Notes: generated by a model from the letters alone, not told the origin. 64,000 nt of DNA from Salipiger abyssi (GCF_017311415.1 NZ_JAEKIS010000013.1:1-64000), one strand, 5' to 3'; counted from the first letter of the stretch, positions 1-7,421 are shown. Made by a program: numbers and translations.

Positions 1-19
1 CCCCCGTGAAGAGAACCGC

Positions 20-76
20 GCCGCCGCCGCCAGCCTTCGGTCGGGCTACGCCCTCCCTACGGCTGGCGGCGGCGGC
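20..76. repeat. Perfect 16-bp inverted repeat at the end of the E2-like gene
   Basis: Bases 20-35 (gccgccgccgccagcc) are exactly complementary to bases 61-76, with a 25-base spacer. The stop codon of the E2-like gene lies in the spacer, and its last residues (VGRRRQP) are encoded by the right arm. The hairpin could be a transcript-end structure, or the edge of an inserted element that truncated the gene. No U-tract follows it in the visible sequence, so simple intrinsic termination is not well supported. Confidence 0.6.
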
Positions 77-719
77 CAACTTGCCTGACGGTGCCGGTCA
101 AGATGGTTGTCGCCCACCACGTGCCGGATGATGGCGGACGGATCGCATCAATCGCGTGCACCACCGGCGCTTCGAAGGTCTTGCTGAATGTCCCCCCGGC
201 CTTTTCGGTCCAGGCTTGAAGGCGCTCTTCGCTCTTTCCTGCAATGAGGATTTGTGGACCGTTTTGAAACGTACATACTCCGAACACGCAGCGCGTTAAT
301 CCCGATTGTTCATCGATAAGGCAATAGGGCGTGGCGCTCCAATAGGCAGCCAGCTCAGTCATGAAGGCTGAGCTCGGGTTGCCGTGAAGCAATGTGTTGA
401 GCGTTGTGCGGGCCTGCTCAAGACAGGATGCAACGCTGCGATCAGGCTGGTAGCGGTCGAGCAAGAACGTGGCTTTTTCCGCATAGCACAGGGTGCCGTC
501 GCTGACGATATGAGCGGTGAGGCGCTTGGGAAGAGTGTCGCGCTTTAGCACCCGGATTTTCGGCAGGTCTAGAAAGTCGTAATCGGTGATCTCGATTTCT
601 AAGGATACTGATACCGTGCCAACCTTAACCTGGCCTTGATACCGATCCCGCCCGGAGCCTGGCACGAGGGTAAACCCGTGTCCGGCAAGAACCTCACGTA
701 CGCGCTGCCAAGCGTTCAT
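57..719 (-). CDS. E2-like ubiquitin-conjugating domain protein of CBASS (Cap2 N-terminal part or E2-only variant)
   Basis: The 220-residue product has a prokaryotic E2 fold signature. HIVSDGTLCY (about residues 70-79) holds the candidate catalytic Cys78, and it is followed by LLDRYQPDRSVASCLEQA, typical of the E2 region of CBASS Cap2. In characterised type II systems Cap2 is an E1-E2 fusion of about 600 residues that activates the CD-NTase C-terminus and conjugates it to a target. Here no ThiF/E1 adenylation domain follows. The reading frame runs through a short linker-like part with an AAYW motif and stops inside an inverted repeat. It is therefore either a truncated cap2 or a type II-short E2-only gene. 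Its ATG shares one base with the stop of the CD-NTase gene, so the two are translationally coupled. A GTG three bases upstream is an alternative start. Confidence 0.7.
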   Translation of the reverse strand: MNAWQRVREVLAGHGFTLVPGSGRDRYQGQVKVGTVSVSLEIEITDYDFLDLPKIRVLKRDTLPKRLTAHIVSDGTLCYAEKATFLLDRYQPDRSVASCLEQARTTLNTLLHGNPSSAFMTELAAYWSATPYCLIDEQSGLTRCVFGVCTFQNGPQILIAGKSEERLQAWTEKAGGTFSKTFEAPVVHAIDAIRPPSSGTWWATTILTGTVRQVGRRRQP

Positions 720-1933
720 CACCCCGAAGTCGTGCGCGCCGTGGTCTTGAGCGGTGCGCTGGAGATAACCGCCGCAGGGGCGGCGATCTCGGGCACCTTG
801 CTATGAGCTTTGACAAGATCGGGGCGGTTCGGCACGCGCCGCCCGAGCGCTTTCTGAAGGCGCTGCACGGTCAGGTCTTGCAAGTAATGTCCGTTCAGCG
901 CGGTGCCGACCGTCTCGTGCAGTTGGTTCGCGGCGCTGCGATAGCGGGCACGCTCGATTTCGTCCCAGTCGTTGAGGGCGCTCGGAACGTCCAAGACCGG
1001 GTTCTGGATAGGATCGCGCATAAATTCTGAAAGCGCGCCTGCGACCTGATGAAACGCCAAATCGTCTCGTGCCTCGTCAGCAGAGACAAGACCTTCGCGG
1101 TAGCAGTTGGCGATACAGACCATGAGCGCAACCGAAGACGGCCCGCCTTGCTCGAAAGCAAAATCACGCCACCCCTTGAAGTATCGGCTCTGACGCCGGA
1201 CCTGGGGCCCGTAGCGTGAGAACTGTTCTTCGAACCAGTCATGAAGGGCGCGGGGATCGGACTGGACCCAGCCCTCTTCGCGGTGTGCGAGCATGATCCG
1301 GTCGGAAGGGATGCGAAGCGTGCGATGACGGTCCATCATAGTAAGCATCTGGGATGCGGCGGTCACCAGCGTTTCACCCGTCGCATCGCGAAGGCTCTTT
1401 TCCAAGGTCTCGAAGGCATCATCAGGGATCGCGTAGAGCGGGTAATCGATATGCATGAACGGGCTGATCTCGACCCGCACACAGGTACTCTTCTTCTTGA
1501 TGGTCCAGCCTTCGGCATCACACAGAGGATTGATGGCAGTCTCGACCAGTTCGAAGAATTTCTTAGCGGCAAGACCGGGTTCCTGACGGGCCAAGAACGA
1601 AGTCTTTACATAGACGCCCGTGTCGCGGTCGCATTGCTGCGGCGGCATGAAGGCCGGTTCGACGGCGGTGTCATAGGCAAGGCCCCCTTGGAGAAGGAAG
1701 CGAACATCAAGGGTCGGCGGCGCTTGCTTGGAGGCGCGGTAAGCATCGGTGGCGAGCGCCATCTGTTTGCCGAACTGAACGGCCACGGCGGCGGCGCGGC
1801 GGATAGCGGCGCGAAGCTTCCGGTCGGCCTGCAACAGGGCGCGGCGCGTATCATCCGGCAGCAAGATCGCCTGATGGTAGGACGCGCTCGTGTTCGCGCC
1901 GAGAAACAGAGCATGGGCATTCATAGTTGACAT
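719..1933 (-). CDS. CBASS CD-NTase (DncV-like cyclic oligonucleotide synthase)
   Basis: The 404-residue protein matches the cGAS/DncV-like nucleotidyltransferase family, whose members make a cyclic di- or trinucleotide alarm signal on phage infection. The core is visible: LLQGGLAYDT at about residues 80-89 (the GS loop, here GG), CDRDTGVYV with the metal-binding pair Asp102 and Asp104, and MHIDYPLYAIP with the third carboxylate Asp163. The last two motifs closely follow DncV. The C-terminus is a flexible tail ending in TTSG; a terminal glycine is what Cap2-type E2/E1 enzymes conjugate in type II CBASS. The ATG at 1933 was chosen because a GGTGGG sequence lies just upstream; an in-frame GTG at 1966 would add 11 residues. 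The gene overlaps the E2-like gene by one base. The nucleotide product cannot be read from the sequence. Confidence 0.85.
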   Translation of the reverse strand: MSTMNAHALFLGANTSASYHQAILLPDDTRRALLQADRKLRAAIRRAAAVAVQFGKQMALATDAYRASKQAPPTLDVRFLLQGGLAYDTAVEPAFMPPQQCDRDTGVYVKTSFLARQEPGLAAKKFFELVETAINPLCDAEGWTIKKKSTCVRVEISPFMHIDYPLYAIPDDAFETLEKSLRDATGETLVTAASQMLTMMDRHRTLRIPSDRIMLAHREEGWVQSDPRALHDWFEEQFSRYGPQVRRQSRYFKGWRDFAFEQGGPSSVALMVCIANCYREGLVSADEARDDLAFHQVAGALSEFMRDPIQNPVLDVPSALNDWDEIERARYRSAANQLHETVGTALNGHYLQDLTVQRLQKALGRRVPNRPDLVKAHSKVPEIAAPAAVISSAPLKTTARTTSG

Positions 1934-1949
1934 AGGACCCACCGAGTTC

Positions 1950-1995
1950 GTGACATCACACACCACATGATATAGGATAGACGGGCGAAAAACAA
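1950..1995. promoter_or_regulatory. Back-to-back divergent promoters between the CD-NTase and effector genes
   Basis: Rightward, GTGACA (1950-1955) and TAGGAT (1973-1978) are 17 bases apart, about 40 bases before the effector start. Leftward, on the minus strand, TTGTTT (1995-1990) and TATCAT (1972-1967) are also 17 bases apart. The two candidates overlap, which would couple expression of sensor and effector. They are recognised by eye from sigma-70 consensus only. Confidence 0.35.
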
Positions 1996-2019
1996 ACCAG
2001 ATCTTGAGGAATCTCGCGG

Positions 2020-2670
2020 TTGTACAGAGTCCTAGATAAAACGGCGTTGAATTGGGTTCTGTTCATCCTGTTCGGGGTAAGCTTGGCCATCAACGCGGTG
2101 CTGATCCGGCCAGAGACGGGCTCGGAACTCATGCGTCTCATCTACACGACCCCGGCCACCTTCGGGCTCATTAGCCTGGTGCTTGGAGCAACCCCTCTGT
2201 GGCGCAAGCTTTGGGGGTTTTTCCCGCTGCTAAACAGCTGGGTTTTCCCCGATCTAAACGGGCGCTGGCAAACTGAAATCCACTCAAACATCGCCGCGAT
2301 GGCAGCGTATCATCCGGATTTTGCAGGCACCGACCCGCAAACCATCAATACACTGGTGCCCGGGCAATTCGAGATCGTTCAGAACTGGTTCAGGCTCTAC
2401 ATCCGTTTTGATGCCGATGACAAGTATTCGACCTCGAACACACTTGTAGTCGAGCCGAGAAAAGACCGCGAGTCGGGTCGGTTCACTCTCACATATGTCT
2501 ACAAAAACGAGACCCCTGCACCTCAGCCAACGGATGAGCAGTTTCATTTCGGCGCTGCCCACGTCGAGATCGATCCGAACTTCAAGTCCATGCGAGGAAT
2601 CTACTGGACGAACCGCAATGCCCCACGCGGGCTAAATACAGCGGGATCCATTGCAGCAAAGCGGGTTTAA
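2020..2670 (+). CDS. Cap15-like CBASS effector (2TM plus beta-barrel)
   Basis: The 216-residue protein has two N-terminal membrane helices (about residues 10-29 and 42-63) followed by a beta-rich domain. That domain opens with PDLNGRW (about 77-83) and closes with YWTNRNAPRGLNTAG (about 193-207). This order and these motifs match Cap15, the CBASS effector whose cyclic-nucleotide-binding barrel oligomerises and disrupts the inner membrane to abort infection. The chosen start is a TTG with a GAGGA Shine-Dalgarno at 2006-2010, nine bases upstream. The gene is transcribed away from the CD-NTase gene, whereas CBASS genes usually run in one direction. Family membership is fairly secure; the activating nucleotide is unknown. 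Confidence 0.78.
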   Translation: MYRVLDKTALNWVLFILFGVSLAINAVLIRPETGSELMRLIYTTPATFGLISLVLGATPLWRKLWGFFPLLNSWVFPDLNGRWQTEIHSNIAAMAAYHPDFAGTDPQTINTLVPGQFEIVQNWFRLYIRFDADDKYSTSNTLVVEPRKDRESGRFTLTYVYKNETPAPQPTDEQFHFGAAHVEIDPNFKSMRGIYWTNRNAPRGLNTAGSIAAKRV

Positions 2671-2731
2671 AGCTAATAGCTTCTGGCGGCACATTCCTCT
2701 AGCTGCACTCGAACGAAGTTCGCGCCGTGGC

Positions 2732-4024
2732 CTACATCAACCTAAATGCAGGCGAGACTTCAGAACTCCCACTCGATGTGGGTCTATAGCCTATTATACT
2801 TCCGTCTTGCGAGACTTTGACTCCAAGGCCGAACCTAGCCAACCCTTGGGCGGCCGATGACCGGCCGCCGCCATCGCCAGTATTGCTGATCCTTACTATA
2901 GCGCCGACTGCCAGCACATTACCCTTATGATCCAGTAGTGTTGCTCCATCGATTGAAAGCAACTCTTCCCTAAGAGTACGGTCCAGTTCGTGGAAGGGCC
3001 GCTTCTGTACGATGGCGCTAAGCGCTTTTGTTTTTTCTGAAGTTATTAGGTCCAGCCTGTCAAATTCGGCTACTAGCGAGTGCCAACTCTCGCGTTGACC
3101 AGAGCCAACAATTCCTAGGCAGGCACCTCGCCTCCCAAACGAAGCGTCGAGAATAGATTCATATATTGCTCCACGAATCTTTGGATCACGCGGCACGGCC
3201 ATTTGGCCCAAGATCGGACTGTGGGTAAGAAAATGCCAAACCCCATTCCGCCTTGAGAAGAGAAGCTGGCCATCGCGAAAGACTAGCAACTCTCCATATC
3301 CATTGAGTGCAACTGCAACCCTACCTTCGCGGCCTGCAGTCCAGTTAGAAATTGCCGATTGCATCGAAGGGCTTGCCGGAGCCGTTTTAACCTGATGATT
3401 TAGAGAAAGGTGCTGAATAAAACTCAGACCTTCATCGAATACCAGCATGCTATTGTACCCGTTCGTGAGAACGGCACCTATGTCGTTCGAAGCAAAAAGG
3501 TCAAATTTAATGCCTGTGTTCGCTTTCGCAAAGGGATCGATGCCTATCGCCCCGGTTATAGGCGTACCTTCGTAAAGTCGCGTCGACCAGTTCGACATCT
3601 GATCGAGCAAGGCAAGAACGTTCTTCTCGATGGATTCTTCAGAGACCGCTCGAGCAACTACTCGCCTTTGGAAGGTCGAGAGCAGATCGGCTTTGAGGTC
3701 TCCCTTCAGCTCGTCGTTCATTTCAGCCAGGATACTTGAGAAGGCTTCAACTACCCGAATTTCTCGGGCGGGGTCCTTTTTCTTCGCGAACGGCTGATCT
3801 CTTCGAAATATTAGCCGGTATGTATCCGATTTGTTCACCTTAAACCCAATCTTTTGAGGACTGAGATAGGCGACAGTTGCCTCTGAGGAGCTCGAACGTT
3901 CAGAAGACGCGTCTAATGCCGCGCCCGAAAATAGTGGGAGCAGATATTCCTCAGATATCTCTCTGAGAAGATCCTCGCTCATCCCTTTCGGTAAAGTGGA
4001 CCGATCTCTTTTCTGAATCGCCAA
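2732..4024 (-). CDS. DisA_N/DAC-like (DACNV-type) domain protein, probable nucleotide-signal sensor
   Basis: This is a 430-residue protein. Its last 75 residues resemble a diadenylate cyclase domain: IDGATLL with the DGA motif at 359-361, GGGRSSAA at 385-392 where DACs have a GTRHRAA-type motif, and VSQDGSI at 404-410 in place of VSEETGxI. The RHR triplet is therefore RSS, which suggests loss of cyclase chemistry or a pure sensor role, as proposed for the DACNV class of sensor domains. The first 340 residues are not recognisable to me. The TTG start at 4024 has no clear Shine-Dalgarno; an ATG at 3982 (MSEDLL) is the alternative. It converges on the Cap15-like gene, 61 bases apart, and sits in lower-GC DNA. 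Whether it works with the CBASS genes is unknown. Confidence 0.65.
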   Translation of the reverse strand: MAIQKRDRSTLPKGMSEDLLREISEEYLLPLFSGAALDASSERSSSSEATVAYLSPQKIGFKVNKSDTYRLIFRRDQPFAKKKDPAREIRVVEAFSSILAEMNDELKGDLKADLLSTFQRRVVARAVSEESIEKNVLALLDQMSNWSTRLYEGTPITGAIGIDPFAKANTGIKFDLFASNDIGAVLTNGYNSMLVFDEGLSFIQHLSLNHQVKTAPASPSMQSAISNWTAGREGRVAVALNGYGELLVFRDGQLLFSRRNGVWHFLTHSPILGQMAVPRDPKIRGAIYESILDASFGRRGACLGIVGSGQRESWHSLVAEFDRLDLITSEKTKALSAIVQKRPFHELDRTLREELLSIDGATLLDHKGNVLAVGAIVRISNTGDGGGRSSAAQGLARFGLGVKVSQDGSIIGYRPTSSGSSEVSPAFRLM

Positions 4025-4828
4025 TATTCAAACCATCTCTTGAAAGCCCATCGCTACGAGAACTTGTTTCTAGCGAATTGGCACGTCTCTCTTGTTGCAT
4101 TAGTGGCGGGCAAAGTTCACAAGCGAAATCGCTCGGGACCAGCCGTACACATCCTTGCATCACCTTCTCTTCCCAGTCAAAGAGTGCGCACACAAGGCGG
4201 TTGAGCAAATTTTGAGTTGTCCGATCACATGGCAGACCAATGTCTGCTTTCGGCACACGAGATACTGTGTGGAGCCCGCCCTTTTGGGCCTTCGTCGCTG
4301 CGCTGTGTCTGGGCCGAATGACGGTAAAGGGCTGCCTCGCGCCCTGCCCTACGCCGGGCACGAAGCGCAGTTCAGCGCTGCGTGGGGATCTCGCGGTTTT
4401 GAGTCTTCGGAAACCAGCCGTTAACGACTGCCAGCGCAAAAGAAGCTGGTGTCAGCGAGGCTAAGGAGCCTGTGGCGGGCGTAAGGGACCGTCTCTTGGC
4501 AGGACAAGGCAACCGCAGTCTGCGCCCCCGCCCCGTTCATCCTTAACCAGGCCCTCGGCCAACGCTTTTCTCAATATCATCCACTTCGTCGACAGCGGGC
4601 GAACCACGGTGGCCGATAACTTCCTCGGCCGGAAGCCTTCCGATTCTGAAGCCTTCCCCGCTACTAACTGTGTGTCCAAGGAGGGCCAGTGTGTCCGGCA
4701 GTGTGCGTGGAGTGTGCGCGGATGCCCTCCAAAACTGGCCTTTTTGTCCTGTTTTGCGACAGTCCGACCGACACACGTTTTATTTAAATTCAAACACTTA
4801 CCTAAAACCCGCCAAACAACTCCGGAAA
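4025..4828. other. Gene-poor end of the island
   Basis: Several open frames of 60-160 codons cross this 0.8-kb stretch on both strands, but none gives a protein I recognise or a convincing start. Most have the Arg/Ser/Cys-rich look of chance frames. The longest (4439-3951, minus) overlaps the start of the DAC-like gene in another frame. It may hold decayed gene remnants. No integrase is seen next to the attachment site. Confidence 0.5.
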
Positions 4829-4873
4829 CTGTTAATCAATTGGTCGTAGGTTCGATCCCTACCGCCGGAGCCA
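4829..4873 (+). other. attR-like 3' fragment of tRNA-Asn
   Basis: The 45 bases contain an anticodon loop CTGTTAA (anticodon GTT), a 3' anticodon strand, a five-base variable loop, a complete T arm (gtagg-ttcgatc-cctac, 4846-4862), a 3' acceptor strand cgccgga (4863-4869), the discriminator and an encoded CCA (4871-4873). The D arm, the 5' acceptor strand and the 5' anticodon strand are missing; the upstream ggaaa cannot pair with tcaat. It is therefore not a functional tRNA but the duplicated 3' portion left when an element integrates at a tRNA-Asn gene. Confidence 0.8.
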
Positions 4874-4935
4874 ATCACGAAAAAGCCCATAAAAGTCAAT
4901 GACTTAGTTGGGATTTCTGTTTGGCAGGGTCTTTC

Positions 4936-5142
4936 TCATCCCTCTGTGCCCCAAAGCGCGATTATTACTGCGCCCTCCCCCTCGCAGCAATCATCAACCA
5001 CCCGCACCAGCTTGAACACATCGGCATAGGTAAGGCCCGCGTCCAGCAAATCGGCAAGACGGGCCTTCACGATTACGTCCAAAAACGCGACACAAGCCCG
5101 ACCAAGCTCGCCGGCAGGCGCCTCCTCACCCCCCCGCCGCAT
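4936..5142 (-). CDS. Small hypothetical protein downstream of sufE
   Basis: A 68-residue frame starts 17 bases inside the 3' end of sufE, which suggests coupled translation. Its sequence has a natural helical look (ACVAFLDVIVKARLADLLDAG) and core-like codon use, but no family is recognised. It ends about 60 bases from the tRNA-Asn fragment, so it is the first gene on the core side of the island border. It could also be a chance frame. Confidence 0.35.
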   Translation of the reverse strand: MRRGGEEAPAGELGRACVAFLDVIVKARLADLLDAGLTYADVFKLVRVVDDCCEGEGAVIIALWGTEG

Positions 5143-5533
5143 ACTCCCGGATCCGCTCCACCATCGCCCGCAGCCCGTTCGAGCGTTGTGCCGAGAGGTG
5201 GTCGTTCAGACCCAGCCGGCCCAGCTCGGCGCGGGCGTCGAGCTTGCCGACCTCGCCCACCGGCAGACCGTCATAGAGCCGGTGCAGCACCGCGATCAGG
5301 CCACGCACGATCATCGCGTCGCTGTCGCCCTGAAAATGGAAATGCCCCTCCTCAACCGCCGGGTGCAGCCAGACCTGGCTGGCGCAGCCCTCGACCTTGG
5401 TGGCGGGCACCTTGAGCGCATCGGGCAAGGGTTCCATCGCCTTCCCCAGCTCGATCACCATGCGGTAGCGGTCTTCCCAATCCTCGAGAAACTCGAAATC
5501 CTCGACCACCTCTTCGAACGCCGCCTGTGCCAT
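5126..5533 (-). CDS. sufE: Cysteine desulfuration protein SufE
   Basis: The 135-residue protein is full length for SufE, which accepts persulfide sulfur from the cysteine desulfurase SufS and passes it to the SufBCD scaffold for Fe-S cluster assembly in the cytoplasm. The motif KVEGCASQVWL (about residues 46-56) contains the sulfur-accepting cysteine, and the N-terminal FEEVVEDFEFLEDWEDRY helix is typical. The ATG at 5533 has GGAGACGG just upstream; a longer frame from 5596 would add an atypical extension. No other suf genes are in the window. Confidence 0.93.
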   Translation of the reverse strand: MAQAAFEEVVEDFEFLEDWEDRYRMVIELGKAMEPLPDALKVPATKVEGCASQVWLHPAVEEGHFHFQGDSDAMIVRGLIAVLHRLYDGLPVGEVGKLDARAELGRLGLNDHLSAQRSNGLRAMVERIREYAAGG

Positions 5534-5664
5534 ATCCGTCTCCTGCTGTCGCCTCCAGAGGTAGGCAGGCGCGGCGGAAAGGTCCAGCCCCTGCACGGGA
5601 TGCTTTTCAAGCCTGGCACAATGCGATAACCCTCACGCACAGGCAGGCAAGGGGCAGTGACGCC

Positions 5665-6174
5665 ATGAAGACATCTCTCTCGGTCCTGATCGTCGCGGGC
5701 GTCGTTCTGACAGGCTGCGGCACCGTGCGCGAGTCGCGGATGAACCCGTTCAACTGGTTCGGAGGCAGCGAGCCGGTGACCGTAAACACTGCCGCCACCG
5801 GCGCCGACAACCCGCTGATCCCGGCGCGCCGCGCCTCGATCTTTCGGCCCGAAGAAGAAGCCTATGGCGGCTGGCCGGTCGAGACCATCGAAGAGCTGCT
5901 GATCGAGCGCCGCCCCGGCGGTGCGATCATCCGCGTCACCGGCATCGCCGACCGCGCCGGCCCGTTCGATGTGCGTATCGTCGAGGACGAGGCCGCCAGC
6001 GATGCCGATACGCTGGTTTACGATCTGCGCGCGCTGCAATCGGCGGGGCCGCGCAATGTGGGGCCGCGCGCGCGCATGGTCACGGCAGCGCTCTGGCTCA
6101 CCGAGCAGGAACTGGCAGGCATCCGCGAGATCCGCGTTCAGGGGGCGAGCAACGCCCGCGTGACGCGCCGGTAA
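5665..6174 (+). CDS. Conserved hypothetical lipoprotein
   Basis: The 169-residue product starts with a lipoprotein signal (MKTSLSVLIVAGVVLTGCG) with the lipidated Cys at about 18, so it is predicted to be membrane-anchored and periplasmic. The rest is soluble and contains an FNWFGGSEP segment and a C-terminal beta-rich part. I recognise no enzymatic motif. It resembles uncharacterised roseobacter lipoproteins. It is divergent from sufE. An in-frame upstream extension to 5527 overlaps sufE and was rejected in favour of the signal-peptide start. Confidence 0.75.
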   Translation: MKTSLSVLIVAGVVLTGCGTVRESRMNPFNWFGGSEPVTVNTAATGADNPLIPARRASIFRPEEEAYGGWPVETIEELLIERRPGGAIIRVTGIADRAGPFDVRIVEDEAASDADTLVYDLRALQSAGPRNVGPRARMVTAALWLTEQELAGIREIRVQGASNARVTRR

Positions 6175-6182
6175 AACGGGGT

Positions 6183-6250
6183 GGTGGGTTTTAACCCACC
6201 ATAGAGGCGCCGTAGGGTGGGTTTTTCAACCCACCATGCAACCCACCACG
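6183..6250. repeat. Cluster of GGTGGG...CCCACC palindromes (repeat family A)
   Basis: Two palindromes lie between the convergent lipoprotein and rnd genes: ggtgggttttaacccacc at 6183-6200 and gtagggtgggtttttcaacccacc at 6212-6235, followed by a further half copy. The same GTAGGGTGGG core recurs near 23.8, 27.4, 44.8 and 49.7 kb, so this is a dispersed family. It may also act as a bidirectional transcript end here. Confidence 0.75.
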
Positions 6251-6263
6251 CAAAACCGCGATC

Positions 6264-7421
6264 TCAGATCTCGATCACCGCGACCTCGCGGCCCTTGACC
6301 GCGAGCCCGATTTGCCCTTCGCAGAGCCGCAGCGCATCCTCGCCGAACACCTCGCGGCGCCAGCCGGTCAGCGCTTTGACGTCACGCATGCCCGCCGCCA
6401 TCGCGTCGAGATCCGCCGCCGGCGCGATCAGCCGTGCCGCCACGCCCGACGCCTCGGTGCGCGCCTTCAGCAGCACCCGCAGCAGATCCGCCAGCGCCGG
6501 GTTCACCTGCAACTGGTCGCGGGCATTGTCGGGCTTGGGCAGCTCGTCCTTGGGGCAGTCGAGCCCGGTCTGGATCGCCGCCAGGATGCCCTCGGCGATG
6601 GCGCCCTTACGGGCCTCGCGCAGGAGCAGCCGCGAACGGCCCAGATCCTCCATCGTCGCCGGCTTGGTCGAGGCCAGCTCGGTCAGCGCGTCGTCTTTGA
6701 AGACACGGTTGCGCGGGATGTTCTTGGACTGCGCGTAATCCTCGCGGAAGGCCGCCAGCTCGCGCACCAGTGCCAGGAAGCGCGGGCTCGACGAACGCGT
6801 CTTGACCCGCTGCCAGGCCTCTTCGGGCCGGGTGATATAGGTTTCCGGGTCGGTCAGAACCGCCAGCTCCTCGGCCACCCAACGCGCACGGCCGGTGCGC
6901 TCCAGCTCCTTTGCCAGATGCTCGTAGATCACCCGCAGATGGGTGACATCGGCCAGCGCGTATTTCTTCTGCGCATCGGTCAGCGGACGCCGCGACCAGT
7001 CGGTGAAGCGCGAGCTCTTGTCGAGCGACTGCCGCGCGATGCGCTTGACCAGCGTCTCGTAGCCCACCTGCTCGCCAAAGCCGCAGACCATCGCCGCAAC
7101 CTGCGTGTCGAAGAGCGGATCGGGGATCACACCGTGATCGATGAAGAAGATCTCCAGATCCTGCCGTGCGGCATGGAAGACCTTGACCACCGACGTGTCG
7201 CGGAAGAGGTCGAGCAGCGGATCGAGCGACAGATTATCGGCGAGCGGATCGACCAGAACCGCGTTCTCGTCGCCCTTGCCCGGCGCCGCGAGCTGGATCA
7301 GGCAGAGCTTTGAATAATAGGTCCGTTCCCTCAGAAATTCGGTATCGACCGTGACATAGGGGGCCTCTGCCGCAGCCTCGCAGAACGCGGCAAGCTCTTG
7401 TGTCGTGGTGATCGTCTTCAT
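6264..7421 (-). CDS. rnd: Ribonuclease D
   Basis: The 385-residue 3'-5' exoribonuclease processes tRNA and other small RNA 3' ends. DEDD-family residues are visible: VTVDTEF with Asp26 and Glu28, FHAARQDLEIFF with Asp88, and a later FDTQVAA and YALADVTHL motif with the remaining acidic/Tyr residues. An HRDC-type helical region follows at roughly 210-290, with a second C-terminal helical part. The length is normal for the family. The gene stands alone, converging on the lipoprotein gene across repeat family A. Confidence 0.95.
   Translation of the reverse strand: MKTITTTQELAAFCEAAAEAPYVTVDTEFLRERTYYSKLCLIQLAAPGKGDENAVLVDPLADNLSLDPLLDLFRDTSVVKVFHAARQDLEIFFIDHGVIPDPLFDTQVAAMVCGFGEQVGYETLVKRIARQSLDKSSRFTDWSRRPLTDAQKKYALADVTHLRVIYEHLAKELERTGRARWVAEELAVLTDPETYITRPEEAWQRVKTRSSSPRFLALVRELAAFREDYAQSKNIPRNRVFKDDALTELASTKPATMEDLGRSRLLLREARKGAIAEGILAAIQTGLDCPKDELPKPDNARDQLQVNPALADLLRVLLKARTEASGVAARLIAPAADLDAMAAGMRDVKALTGWRREVFGEDALRLCEGQIGLAVKGREVAVIEI

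Larger units (their letters stand above)
1..4873. mobile_element. Right part of an integrated genomic island (defence island)
   Basis: The stretch from the left window edge to the partial tRNA-Asn at 4829-4873 reads as foreign to the rest of the window. It carries anti-phage-type genes (CD-NTase, E2-like, Cap15-like, DAC-like), its base composition falls well below the core between about 2.7 and 4.3 kb, and it ends at a 3' tRNA fragment typical of attR. No integrase or transposase is visible here. If the island was built by a tRNA-targeting integrase, that gene and the intact tRNA-Asn should lie beyond the left edge. The border is seen in the sequence; the island's full extent is inferred. 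Confidence 0.65.

Noticed and set aside
3951-4439. 162-codon minus-strand frame upstream of the DAC-like gene
   Set aside because: Overlaps the start of a better gene, and its composition is not protein-like.
4461-4793. Minus-strand frame of 110 codons near the island end, considered as an integrase remnant
   Set aside because: No R..H-x-x-R..Y recombinase motif or other recognisable segment.
4829-4873. Functional tRNA-Asn gene
   Set aside because: The D arm, 5' acceptor strand and 5' anticodon strand are missing, and the preceding bases cannot pair.
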